From positions 1 to 64,000 of the forward strand of contig JAIOIW010000126.1 in the NCBI GenBank assembly GCA_019912385.1: a stretch of DNA of 64,000 nucleotides. The letters are read 5' to 3'. Positions 31,052 to 40,200 of this stretch are shown one piece after another. Source of the stretch: Notoacmeibacter sp. Its GTDB lineage: Bacteria; Pseudomonadota; Alphaproteobacteria; Rhizobiales; Rhizobiaceae. Under the pieces are notes generated by a model. That model saw only the letters and a program-made list of their open reading frames with translations. It ran no database searches and was not told where the DNA came from. The position numbers and the translations under genes are program-made. The stretch's first letter is position 1, and each line of letters opens with the position of its first letter.

Positions 31052-31975
31052 ATGGCCGACGATACGGATATCCTCGTTTTCAAGGTCGACGGTGTCGAAC
31101 ACGAGATCGTGCTCGATGGTTCGAGCTGTCCGCGCACGCTTGCGCAGGTGAAGGCGAATCTGCCGGCGACCGTCGATATCCATTGCGCCAAGATCGCGGG
31201 CAGCCACATCATGTGGCCGGTACCCTTCGTCGAGCGAGTGGAAAAAGCTGCCGATGTCCTGGACATGCCAGCCGGGTCGTTTTTCCTCTGGCCCGAGCGC
31301 CAGTATCTCGAGATCACCTATGACGCGCTGCAGGCGGAAACCGCCTCCGTGAACTACCTCGGGCAGGTCCGGGGAGATGTGACGTGGCTGAGTGACTATG
31401 CCGAGCGCCAGAGGCGCGAACAGGGCAGGGAACTGTTCACCGCCGAAGTCTGTCTGAAGGGCGTGGATCGGCAGGCCGTCCCCGGGCAGGACCTTCCCCC
31501 ACAGGACGGCAGCCCCTGGACCTCATTGAAGCAAGCGCGGCGCGAAGCTTGGAGCGCAGAACCGGCCGATATCGCCCGGTTGCTCGCCCGCCGCGGGCTT
31601 AATATCCCCTTCGGGCCGCTGGCCATGGCCGAAGGCGAATTGCGCAAACTGCACGAATTGCTCTGGCGCCTCTGGAATGCCGGCCCGGAAATCGCCGATT
31701 CCGAGAAAATATCCATTGCCCGGTTTACCGCCGAGGCGGCGATCACACGCGTGGGCGGGTTCTGCCACATGACCGATACCGCCCTGGTTCTGCAAAAGCT
31801 AATCGCCTGCCTTTCCGAACATCCGGCCGACCTGGACGAAATCCTCGTTGAGGGCACTCTCTATACCGGCCGCATGGCCGCATGGCTCGATCTTCACATC
31901 CAGTGGTGGCCGATCAACGAACTCACGTTGAAAACACTCGAAAACACAAACTCTTCACGAAAGGAAGGGCAATGA
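31052..31975 (+). CDS. cyclophilin-like DUF3830 protein with C-terminal helical domain
   Basis: 307 residues. The first ~125 resemble the cyclophilin-like DUF3830 fold: CPRTLAQVKANLP, the AGSHIMWPVPF segment and MPAGSFFLWPERQYLEITYD, then a conserved-looking YAERQRREQG region. Residues about 150-300 are mostly helical, with no family I can name with confidence. From memory, agrobacterial cucumopine synthase combines a cyclophilin-like domain with a C-terminal helical bundle, so a link to opine chemistry is possible. It is not a peptidyl-prolyl isomerase by sequence. The start at 31052 is seven bases after the SDR stop; an upstream frame exists but only shadows the SDR gene. Its stop overlaps ridA (ATGA). 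Confidence 0.6.
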   Translation: MADDTDILVFKVDGVEHEIVLDGSSCPRTLAQVKANLPATVDIHCAKIAGSHIMWPVPFVERVEKAADVLDMPAGSFFLWPERQYLEITYDALQAETASVNYLGQVRGDVTWLSDYAERQRREQGRELFTAEVCLKGVDRQAVPGQDLPPQDGSPWTSLKQARREAWSAEPADIARLLARRGLNIPFGPLAMAEGELRKLHELLWRLWNAGPEIADSEKISIARFTAEAAITRVGGFCHMTDTALVLQKLIACLSEHPADLDEILVEGTLYTGRMAAWLDLHIQWWPINELTLKTLENTNSSRKEGQ

Positions 31976-32367
31976 CCGCGAAGCGCTTGAACATATCCTC
32001 CGGCTCCAAATTCGAAGAGGCCTATGGCTACTCGCGCGCGGTGAAGGTCGGCGACACGGTCTATATCTCCGGTACGATTGGTATGAATTTCGGCACCGGC
32101 GAGATGTCCCAGGATCCCGTAGAACAGCTCCGGCAGGTCGTGAGGAACATCGAGCCGGCGATCGAGAAGGCCGGGGGCACGCTCAAGGACGTCGTCCAGA
32201 TCACCACTTATGTGACGGAGCCGGAGATATTCGAGGCGATCGGACCCGAACTCGGCAAGATATTCGGAGAAATCCGGCCGACAAACGCGGCGCTTGTCGT
32301 CGCTTTCCCGGTTCCGGATGTGAAGGTCGAGATTTCCGCGACAGCCGTCATCGGCTGCGGCGGTTGA
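31972..32367 (+). CDS. RidA-family (YjgF/YER057c) protein
   Basis: 131 residues of the trimeric RidA fold, whose members hydrolyse reactive enamines and imines to ketones plus ammonia. Recognisable segments are YGYSRAVKVGDTVYISGTIG, NIEPAIEKAGGTLKDVVQ and RPTNAALVVAFPVPDVKVEI. In RidA proper the carboxylate of the imine is bound by an Arg in the motif RxA or RPxxxA; the segment RPTNAALV fits it. AAGGAAGGG lies just before the ATG. Next to an amine-oxidising flavoprotein gene, its likely job is to hydrolyse the imine that enzyme releases. Confidence 0.9.
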   Translation: MTAKRLNISSGSKFEEAYGYSRAVKVGDTVYISGTIGMNFGTGEMSQDPVEQLRQVVRNIEPAIEKAGGTLKDVVQITTYVTEPEIFEAIGPELGKIFGEIRPTNAALVVAFPVPDVKVEISATAVIGCGG

Positions 32368-32381
32368 GCCGGGATATCGCC

Positions 32382-32936
32382 ATGACCGCAGATGTTGAAA
32401 TCCTCCATCACGGTAGAATCGCCTACCGCATCATTCCGCCGGATGATTGTCTCGGGCTGGGGAGCGCCCTGCATGCATCTGGAAAGAAATGGCACCTGCA
32501 TGTGCTGTCACCCGATTGCATCCATAATCCGGAGCCCGGTCGCTACGGTCTGGTGATCGAGGACGATTCCGACGGCATTGCGTATCTGGCCTTTTCCGAC
32601 GAATTCCCGGAGGTGGATAAAGACCTGGTGAAGATACTCCATGGCGACGATATCCTGGACACTTCCAAGGTCTCCAGCGTCGGTCAGGAGCGCTTGCCGG
32701 CTTCCGCGTTGCTCGCGCGCATCATCGAATTCGACGCCAGCGGCGCCGAGTGGCATCACCATATGCATTTTCCCGATTGCGTCTTCAATCCGCATCGCGG
32801 CCAGTGGTCCATTTCAGTCGAAGACGGAAAAGGCAATGTGTTCTCTGAGACCTATCAAGACGAGCCCGCGGACATCCTCCGTGAAGTCGAGGTCATCTAT
32901 TTTCGCAGGCATGACGGTGACGACAAAGCGAGCTGA
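32382..32936 (+). CDS. unrecognised protein with two WHxH...PDCxxNP repeats
   Basis: 184 residues, no family recognised. Two repeats of about 65-70 residues can be aligned by eye. Repeat 1 has GKKWHLHVLSPDCIHNPEPG then YGLVIEDDSDG and DEFPEVDKDLVKILH. Repeat 2 has GAEWHHHMHFPDCVFNPHRG then WSISVEDGKGN and YQDEPADILREVEVIYF. The shared core W-H-x-H-x3-P-D-C-x2-N-P, rich in His and Cys, suggests metal binding or a catalytic His cluster. No signal peptide or membrane helix is present. It lies 14 bases after ridA and before the flavoprotein gene, so it probably acts in the same pathway. Confidence 0.6.
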   Translation: MTADVEILHHGRIAYRIIPPDDCLGLGSALHASGKKWHLHVLSPDCIHNPEPGRYGLVIEDDSDGIAYLAFSDEFPEVDKDLVKILHGDDILDTSKVSSVGQERLPASALLARIIEFDASGAEWHHHMHFPDCVFNPHRGQWSISVEDGKGNVFSETYQDEPADILREVEVIYFRRHDGDDKAS

Positions 32937-33032
32937 GGCGGCCAAGGTTTCTCTGGCAATCAGGCGCAACCGCCATTTATTGGTCGCCCCGAGGCAAAAT
33001 TGTGCCGGTGGCAACTCAGGAAAGGTATGGTT

Positions 33033-34358
33033 ATGGTGAGTGCCATTGGCCGCGTTGATGTCAAGATGAAAGGCGTCCTGTGGGCCCAGACATCGCAGGA
33101 GAGGCAGGTTTCCGCGCCGCCGCTCGATGCCGACAAGGACGTCGACCTCGTCGTTGTGGGAGCCGGCTTCGCAGGGCTGTCTGTTGCCCTGCACGCTGCA
33201 AAGGCGGGCTTGTCTGTCTGTGTCCTTGAGGCCGGAATTGTCGGCGTCGGCGCCTCCGGACGCAATGGCGGCTTTGCCGTTCCGCATTTTCCCGGCGGCA
33301 TGAAGCCGAGCGATGTCGAAATACGGCTCGGCAAGAAGAAGGGCGGCGATTTGATATCGCTTGTCGCCGGCGGCCCCGAATGGATGTTCAACCAGATCCG
33401 CCAGTACCAGATCGAGTGCAACATGTCGCAGAAGGGGTGGGCGCAGCCCGCCCATTCCGAAAAGTCGTTGGCCAAAATCAGGGCCATCCATGACGAGTGG
33501 AAAGCGTTGGGAGTTGAAGTCGAGTGGTTGGAGCGGCCGGACGTGCAGCCGACACTCGGTGCCCATGGCTACCTGGCAGCATGGCGCAATATGTCGGGCG
33601 GGACGGTCCAGCCATACGCCCTTTGCCTTGGCCTCGCGCGAGTTGCCACAGCCGAAGGAGCTGTCATTCACGAGCGCAGCTCAGTTACAAGAACACTGCG
33701 AGAGGATGGCGGGCCCGTCGCTTATTGTAACGGCTACCGCGTGACCGCGAAACAGATCGTAATCGCCACGAATGGCTATACCGATGACCTGACGCCGAAC
33801 CTCGAGAAAACCGGCATTCCCGTGCGGTTGTTCCATTGCGCGACCGAACCGTTGCCGCCGGAGGTGGTGGACAAGGTGCTGCCGCGGCGCATGTGCTTCA
33901 CAGACCTGCGCAAATCCGGCGGCTTCAGTCGCTGTGACTCCGATGGCCGCCTGATCAGCGGCGGCGCCGTCTTCTCCGTGCCCGGTGCGCGGGCCTACGG
34001 TCTCGCTCACGCGCGCAATCGCCTCTACACGCTGTTCCCGCAATTGCGGGAGGTGGCGCCGAAAATCGAGACCTATTGGGAGGGCTACTGCTCGATCACC
34101 GACAGCTACCTGCCGTCGTTTCAGGTCGTTGACCGCGATATCTATTCGCTGATCGGCTTCTCCACGCGCGGTGTTTCGCTTGCCCAGAATATCGGCCGGG
34201 TCGTCGGTGAGTTTGCCGCTGGAAAGTGCGGTCTGGAGGATATCCCGCTGGAAATCGTTCAGGGCACGCGCAGTATCTCGATGCATGGATTCAAGACGCG
34301 CGTCGGCCGCTTGATCTTCCCGCTCTACCAGTCGATGGACCGTTTCGGATTGTCTTGA
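33033..34358 (+). CDS. FAD-dependent oxidoreductase, DAO family (PuuB-like)
   Basis: 441 residues of the DAO/glycine oxidase fold. The dinucleotide motif is VDLVVVGAGFAGLSVALHAAK near residue 40, continued by GASGRNGGF, typical of the gamma-glutamylputrescine oxidase and related amine oxidases. The C-terminal FAD segment DIYSLIGFSTRGVSLAQ is also present. Such enzymes oxidise primary or secondary amines to imines. AGGAAAGG lies seven bases before the chosen ATG at 33033; an ATG two codons upstream is possible, but too close to it. It is the last gene of the SDR operon, and 250 bases with no recognisable feature follow before the convergent tonB gene. Confidence 0.85.
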   Translation: MVSAIGRVDVKMKGVLWAQTSQERQVSAPPLDADKDVDLVVVGAGFAGLSVALHAAKAGLSVCVLEAGIVGVGASGRNGGFAVPHFPGGMKPSDVEIRLGKKKGGDLISLVAGGPEWMFNQIRQYQIECNMSQKGWAQPAHSEKSLAKIRAIHDEWKALGVEVEWLERPDVQPTLGAHGYLAAWRNMSGGTVQPYALCLGLARVATAEGAVIHERSSVTRTLREDGGPVAYCNGYRVTAKQIVIATNGYTDDLTPNLEKTGIPVRLFHCATEPLPPEVVDKVLPRRMCFTDLRKSGGFSRCDSDGRLISGGAVFSVPGARAYGLAHARNRLYTLFPQLREVAPKIETYWEGYCSITDSYLPSFQVVDRDIYSLIGFSTRGVSLAQNIGRVVGEFAAGKCGLEDIPLEIVQGTRSISMHGFKTRVGRLIFPLYQSMDRFGLS

Positions 34359-34608
34359 ACTAGACAGGGCGTGGTTTCAAACCATTGCATATGTCCGGTG
34401 GTATCAGAAATTTGATCTCCAGATATAAACAAGCAATATCAGTAGCTTGCAGTTGTGACGGCATTTCCGACGGTACGACCACTTGGGTGTTTTAGAAATG
34501 CCAACAAAAACAAAGCACTGTTCGCCTCGGATATGATGGAGTGGGAATGACGTTGCACCGCCGCGCGATGGCCATTTCGCAGCGATAAGGTCCCGTCTGG
34601 TGGGGCGT

Positions 34609-35370
34609 TCACTTCAACGCATAGGCGAGCGGCACGACCAGGCGCGCCGTGGGTCCCTTTATGCGGGCGGGGAGGGGCGGGTAGGGCGCCGCCTGCCGCA
34701 CCAGGTCGATGGCTGCGTCGTCCAGCGATGAATGTCCCGACGAGGTAACGACGGCGGTGGAGACCAGTGTCCCGTCCCGTCCGATCACGAGACGCAACCG
34801 GACCATGCCCTGGGCACGGGCGCGCCGCGCCGCCTCGGGATAGGTCTTGCGTGTCTCGAGGACGAGCTCGATCTCGTGCATCCATTGGCTGACCGTCTGC
34901 CGCGACGCTTCGGCATCGGGGACGCTGAGCGTTTGCGCACGCGCAGTATCGTCGATACGTGACGCAGTTGCCTGGGTGCTGCGGCTCTCGGGAACGGCTT
35001 CCTGCTGCGGCTGGACGGGAGGAGTCGCGGGGGCCGGAAGCGGCTTTTCCTCCTTGAGCGGCTCCGCCACGGGATCGGGTTCTTCGGGCGGTGGCGATGC
35101 CGCTTCGGGAGGCGTTTCCGCTTCGCTCGGTTCGACGGCTTCCCGCGCCCGCGCATCGGGGCCGAGAGCCACGTCCTGCGGTGCGTCCGCGCGGGCGGTT
35201 GGAATATCTGCAAATTCGATGACAAAGCCGCCTTCTGGGGTCGGCGGGCGGTCCGGCGGCGGCAGCGAAACGAGGCCGAACGCCGCCAAGGCATGCGCGC
35301 CGCCTGCAAGAAGCGCGGACAGCACCCAGTGCGAAATACCGCCGAATGCCAGGTGCGGGTCAGGGCTCAT
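34609..35370 (-). CDS. TonB-family energy transducer
   Basis: 253 residues. A membrane anchor follows a short N-terminal segment (about 15-35), then a long Pro/Glu/Ala-rich periplasm-spanning spacer, and the TonB C-terminal domain near 165-250 (RTYPEAARRARAQGMVRLRLVIGRDGTLV). It passes proton-motive energy from ExbB-ExbD to outer-membrane receptors. It is the last gene of the CobN operon, overlapping exbD by four bases (ATGA). Because the operon holds its own receptor, ExbB, ExbD and TonB, the complete energising system is dedicated to it. Confidence 0.9.
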   Translation of the reverse strand: MSPDPHLAFGGISHWVLSALLAGGAHALAAFGLVSLPPPDRPPTPEGGFVIEFADIPTARADAPQDVALGPDARAREAVEPSEAETPPEAASPPPEEPDPVAEPLKEEKPLPAPATPPVQPQQEAVPESRSTQATASRIDDTARAQTLSVPDAEASRQTVSQWMHEIELVLETRKTYPEAARRARAQGMVRLRLVIGRDGTLVSTAVVTSSGHSSLDDAAIDLVRQAAPYPPLPARIKGPTARLVVPLAYALK

Positions 35371-35789
35371 TGCCGCGCGCCCTGTTCGAGCGCGACCAGC
35401 GCGACGCTGCGATAACCGGCGGCACGCAGCCGGTCCATGATATCCATCAGAGCGCCGTATGGCACGGAACTGTCGGCGCGCAGATAGATGCGCGTTTCCG
35501 GCTTGCCGCTGGTCGCCGCGTCAAGCGCATGCGCGAGCGTTTCGGCAGCGACGGGCGCCTCCTTGAGCATGAGGCCGAGATCGGCGGTCAGCGTGAGGAA
35601 CAGCGGATCGTCCTCGCGCGGTGTCGGCGCGGCCGCCTGGCCGGGCAGGTCGACGGGGATGTCGACGGTCGAGAGCGGCGCCGCCACCATGAAGATGATC
35701 AGGAGGACGAGCATGACGTCGATGAACGGCGTCACGTTGATTTCGTGCAGCTCTTCGAGGTTTTCGTCCTCGCGCGGGGAAAATGCCAT
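35367..35789 (-). CDS. ExbD/TolR-family biopolymer transport protein
   Basis: 140 residues. A single N-terminal membrane helix carries the proton-conducting Asp (NVTPFIDVMLVLLIIFMV), with a periplasmic domain after it. It forms the proton channel with ExbB, three bases upstream of its start. The start overlaps nothing, and its stop overlaps tonB by four bases. Confidence 0.92.
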   Translation of the reverse strand: MAFSPREDENLEELHEINVTPFIDVMLVLLIIFMVAAPLSTVDIPVDLPGQAAAPTPREDDPLFLTLTADLGLMLKEAPVAAETLAHALDAATSGKPETRIYLRADSSVPYGALMDIMDRLRAAGYRSVALVALEQGARQ

Positions 35790-35792
35790 GGC

Positions 35793-36473
35793 TCAAGCCT
35801 CCGCCGCGGCGCGGTCGAGGTCGCGTCCGGCCACCGCCAGCACCATGACGCCGGCATCGGCCAGCTTCGCCCGATAACCCGAAACGACGCGGGCAAGCGC
35901 GTTGTAGATCACAACGGCGGGGATCGCCGCCACCAGGCCGGCGGCCGTCGCAAGCAGCGCCTCGGCGATGCCGGGGGCAACGACGGCAAGGTTGGTGGTC
36001 TGGCTCTGGGCGATCGAGACGAAGGAGTTCATGATACCCCAGACGGTCCCGAACAGCCCGACAAAGGGCGCGGTCGCGCCGATGGTGGCGAGAATGCCGG
36101 TTCCGCGCGAGATCCTGCGCGCGGCGGCAACCTCCGTGCGCTGCAGCCGGAGCGCCATGCGCTCCTTGACGCCGGCTGCGGCGAGCTGCAAACCGGATTG
36201 CGTCATTTCCGCCCGCGCTTCCGCCAACATGACCGCCACCGCGCCGCGAGTCGCCGCCGGTGGCAGATCGGCAAGGCTCCTCAGTCCGCGAAGCCGGGCG
36301 AGCTGGCGGGAAAGCGAAAGCCGCTTCGCGGCTAATTCCACTGCCTTGACGAGAAGCACCGTCCATGTGGCCACAGAGGCAAGCACGAGTGAGACGAGGA
36401 TGGCGCGCACGACGACGTCGGCGTTACGATACATCCCCCACGGCGTGAGGTCGGTAAGCGCCAGCTCGGTCAT
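35793..36473 (-). CDS. ExbB/TolQ/MotA-family proton channel
   Basis: 226 residues, with three membrane helices: one N-terminal, two near residues 120-200. The conserved helical pair reads [26 protein letters not shown] and later [23 protein letters not shown], the ExbB core. It pairs with ExbD. It overlaps DUF2149 by four bases. It is distinct from the shorter channel-like protein at 36801-37295, so the operon has two. Confidence 0.92.
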   Translation of the reverse strand: MTELALTDLTPWGMYRNADVVVRAILVSLVLASVATWTVLLVKAVELAAKRLSLSRQLARLRGLRSLADLPPAATRGAVAVMLAEARAEMTQSGLQLAAAGVKERMALRLQRTEVAAARRISRGTGILATIGATAPFVGLFGTVWGIMNSFVSIAQSQTTNLAVVAPGIAEALLATAAGLVAAIPAVVIYNALARVVSGYRAKLADAGVMVLAVAGRDLDRAAAEA

Positions 36474-36808
36474 TTGCCGTCTCCTTCGGGAACATAGACC
36501 ATGGAGCCGTCCTCCATCCGGTAGGCGATGCCGGCCTTGGTTCCCGATCCTGAGCCGATCGTGCCGGTCGCGGTGAACTTCTTCATATCGCGGCCCTCCT
36601 TGATCAGAATTTCCATGTCGTTCTTGCCCGGATTCTTGATGACCGTGACGGTCTCGGCCGCGAACGGATTGAGCGGGTTCTCCATTACGGTGATCAGGAG
36701 AACCGCGATGATGACGAGAAAGACGTCGATGATGTTGACGACCGACAGGATCGGATCGTCGCCATCGTCGTCGTTGAGCACGTCGAGCCCGTGATGCATG
36801 TCAGCCAT
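36470..36808 (-). CDS. DUF2149 protein (single membrane anchor)
   Basis: 112 residues. A membrane helix near residues 22-45 ([21 protein letters not shown]) carries an Asp, as in ExbD helices, and the rest is a small soluble domain. DUF2149 genes recur beside CobN-like and MotA/ExbB-like genes in predicted metal-tetrapyrrole uptake loci, as here. The Asp in the helix suggests an ExbD-like partner for the shorter channel protein upstream, though this is inference. It overlaps the neighbour on each side (8 bases with the 164-residue gene, 4 with exbB). Confidence 0.8.
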   Translation of the reverse strand: MADMHHGLDVLNDDDGDDPILSVVNIIDVFLVIIAVLLITVMENPLNPFAAETVTVIKNPGKNDMEILIKEGRDMKKFTATGTIGSGSGTKAGIAYRMEDGSMVYVPEGDGK

Positions 36809-37295
36809 GTCGCGCCTCCCGCCCGTTCGCGCTCAAAAGTCCGTCGAGTTCCTCGAGCAGCCAGCGCCGCCGTACCGACAGCACGGTGTAGGCGATGGCG
36901 GCGGAAAGGAGCGCGATGATCACCGCCGAAAAGGCGATGACCAGGTTCTCCGCGATACCGCCGGTGTCGCCCTGGCTGACGGCGACAAGCGCCGGGCCCA
37001 TCGGGATCATCGTCGCTACCAGCCCCAGCATCGGGGCGATGCGCGAAACGACGCGCAACATCTCAAGCCGGCGCAACAGGTGAAGCTCGAGCGCGTCGCG
37101 GCTCGTCTTCGGGTTTTTTGCGCGGAACCGGGTGAGCGGTTTCGCTCCGCCCCTGCCGGTCGCGCGCGACAGAAGTTCGGAAAGAAAGCTGCCCATCTGA
37201 AGCATCGCAAGCACGAACATGCCCGACAGAATGACGAGCACGGGCGTCAGGAAAAGCTTGGAGACTTCGAACATCAGGATTTCGAGGGTGTTCAT
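36801..37295 (-). CDS. second MotA/TolQ/ExbB-family proton channel
   Basis: 164 residues. An N-terminal helix (residues about 7-32, LFLTPVLVILSGMFVLAML) and a C-terminal pair with RIAPMLGLVATMIPMGPALV and NLVIAFSAVIIALLSAAIAYT form the ExbB-like channel core. The start at 37295 has GGAGG five bases upstream and overlaps the cobN stop (ATGA). A longer open frame continues upstream, antisense-like, inside the cobN gene, but that part is shadow. It most likely energises the CobN-like protein or pairs with DUF2149, in addition to the classical ExbB-ExbD-TonB set. Confidence 0.88.
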   Translation of the reverse strand: MNTLEILMFEVSKLFLTPVLVILSGMFVLAMLQMGSFLSELLSRATGRGGAKPLTRFRAKNPKTSRDALELHLLRRLEMLRVVSRIAPMLGLVATMIPMGPALVAVSQGDTGGIAENLVIAFSAVIIALLSAAIAYTVLSVRRRWLLEELDGLLSANGREARHG

Positions 37296-40200
37296 GCGGT
37301 CCTCCGGTTCCAGTCGAGAAGATTGCCTGGCGACAGCCGCAGCGACCGCCAGGCAAACCCGGCCGCAATCAGTGCGAGCGGGATCAGCGCGTAGTATTGT
37401 GGCGGGGCGGGGGAGGCGGCTTTGGCTTCCTCGCGCAGTTCCTGGCCGGTGACCACTTCGGTCTCGCCCTGGGGCGGCGTGTCCTGCGCGGACCCTGCCG
37501 CGTCCTTGGCTGGGGCTTCGGCCTGCGCCTGGGCAGGGAGTACCGCCGCCAGGCCGAAGCCCGCCAGCTTGTCGACCAGGAAGGCGTTGAAGGCGGCATT
37601 GTCGCTCTTGACCGTATGGCGCGCAGCGATGTCGGCATAGGTTTCGACAAGCGCGCGCAGGCTCTCCTCGCCGGCCTGCCAATAGCCCTTGCGGATCGCC
37701 TCGATCATGCGTTCGGCGATCTGCGCCATGGCCTCGGGATTGGTCTTTTCGAACCACTCCCTGACGCCCAGCTCGTAGCGGTCCTCGACATAGACGGCGA
37801 GAAACTCCTGCCACTGGTCGTCGCGCACCACGTTGCGGTCCATCGCCTGCCAGCCCCAGAAATTGTTGACCGTCTTGAGGAGCGCAAGCGTGCCGGCATA
37901 GCCCTCGTCCTTCATCTCCGCCACCCAGCGCGGATGCTGGTAGACGGCGCGCAACTCGCCCGCCATGAAGGCCTCGGCGGTTTGCAGGCGCGTCCGGTTG
38001 GGGTCGCGCATGTTCGAGATGTAGAGTTGCGGGCTCTCGCCGTCGATGTGCCGGATGGCCAGCGACAGGCCGCCGAGATATTCGAACGGATGGTCGGTAT
38101 CGAGCATGCCGCGCAGGTTGGAGGAGCGCGAGAAAACGGCCGCGTCGGTGCCCGCGAGCTGTTCGGCATAGGCATTCACGTTGCCCGGTTTGCCGTCGCC
38201 CGCCCGCTGGCTCCACAGGCTTTCGTCCGGCCCGTAGCCCCATGACATGCGCATCAGGTAGCCATTGGCCAGTTGCCCGTCATTCTCATCCCACTCGCCG
38301 CTTTTCAGCGTGGCGTCGGGCAGGCCGGTGCCGTAATTGCCGCTCTCGTTGCCGAAGATGCGGGTGAGCGCAAATGCGTCTGCCCATCCGTCTTCGACGC
38401 CTTTCGCGCGCAGCGCATCGGCAATGCGGGCGGTGTTGGCCCGCAGCGGGTTGGTTTCGGCTGGTTCGTCGAGCGCGTTCACCGCGACGACGGCCTGGTT
38501 GAGCAGTTTCATCACGTTGGGAAACTGATCGCGGTAAAGGCCCGTGATTGAAATGACCGGATCGACGCGGGGCCGGCCCAACTGGGCGGTGGGAATGACC
38601 TCGACGCCGGTCACGCGACCGCCTTCGTCCCAGACCGGGCGCACGCCCATCGCCACCATGATCTGCGCTTCGAGCAGACCCAGATGGCGCATGGTCTCCG
38701 TGCTCCACAGCGAGAAGGCGAGCTTCTTTGGCGCAGCGCCGTGTTTTTGCGCATGGGTGGCGATCAGCTCTTCCATGGAGCTTGCCGCAGCCCGGTAGGC
38801 ATTCCGCGTCGGAACGCGGGAGGGATCGAAGCCATAGACGTTGCGCCCTGTCGGAAGCGCATCCGGGTTGCGGATCGGGTCGCCGCCATAGGAAGGATCG
38901 ATCCAGCCGCTCGACAATCCGGTCAGCACTGCGCGGGTCTCACCTCCGGCATACAGCATGTCGCGATATTTCCGGCCCTTCTCGACCCATTCGGCGAGGG
39001 CGGGATCGGCCGGCCGGTCGCCGAGGACGTGGTCGAGCACGAAACGCATCGGAACCGTGGAGGCGAGCGTCTTGTGGTCGGCGCGGAAGATTTCGCCCGG
39101 ATCCACTCCCAGTGCATCGTAGAAAGGCTGCCCCATCATTTGCATGATGTTGGCGGCGAGATGCTCCGGCTCGTCCGGTCCCTCGCCGAAGGTGTGCAGG
39201 CCGAGCGGCTGCATCGCCGATCCCATGTCTTCGAGCAGCGTCTCGAGGTTGCGCGCATGCGCGTCGAAATCCGCCTCGAGTGCGCCTTCGGAAAGGCCAA
39301 GGTCGCGGTCGAGATGCATTTCGGTCGCCTTCGCCGCGATGTCGTGGCGAAGCTGTTCGCGCGCCGGTCCCTCGACAACGGTGTGGTACTCGCGAAACAG
39401 ATCGTTGACGGCGGCAAGGTCCGGCGACAGCCCCGCCGGCGCAAAAGCAGGCGTCTGGTGGCTCGCGATCACGCCGCGTCCACGGCGTTTGACGTGGATG
39501 GCTTCGCCGATATTGTCGACGATATAGGGGTAGAGAATGGGGATGTCGCCGGCCAGCAATTGCGGGTCGTCATGGGCCCAGAGCCCGCGCTCCTTGCCAG
39601 GCGTCCATTCCTGCGAGCCGTGGGTGCCGAAATGGACCAGCGCATCCGCGTTCATGCGCAGCCACAGATAGGCGGCGAGGTAGGGGTGATTGACGGGCAC
39701 TTTGTCGTCATGGAACAGGTCGCGCTCCATGTCTTCCATGCCCTCCATGGGGATCGGGCCGCGGGTGGGTTGCGGCAGAATGGTGAGCTTGCCGGATTGC
39801 AGGCGCGGGATGATGAAGCCCAGTCTGCCATCCTTCATGGTCAGCCACTGGCTTTGCTCCGGCCGACCCCAATAGTCCTCGATCCGTTTGCGCACCTCCT
39901 CGGGCAGGGATCCGAACCAGTCGCGGTAGTCCTGCATGGGCAGGAAGGCCCAGTCGGCGCCGCGTACCAGCTCGGTCATCGCCTCGGCGCGGTAGCGGGG
40001 CGCCACCATCCCGCGGGCACGGTCGATGATCTCCTCTTCGTCGAGCGCGCCGATGTCGTATCCGATGTCACGCATCGCCGCGGCGAGCTTCAGCATCGAG
40101 CGCGGCAGGTTGAGATTGGAGCCGCCCATGTTGGTCTCGCCGGCGGGCGTGTTCCAGTAGACCATGGCAACGCGCTTGTCCGCGTTCGCCGTGTGGCGCA

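Noticed and set aside
34359-34608. Possible gene or terminator between the DAO gene and tonB
   Set aside because: Only a short GGTTTCAAACC palindrome was seen; no stem with a T-run and no coding frame with support.
36801-38243. Extended form (480 codons) of the short ExbB-like gene
   Set aside because: The first 316 codons lie inside the CobN gene in another frame and have shadow composition. The real start has GGAGG five bases ahead (37295).
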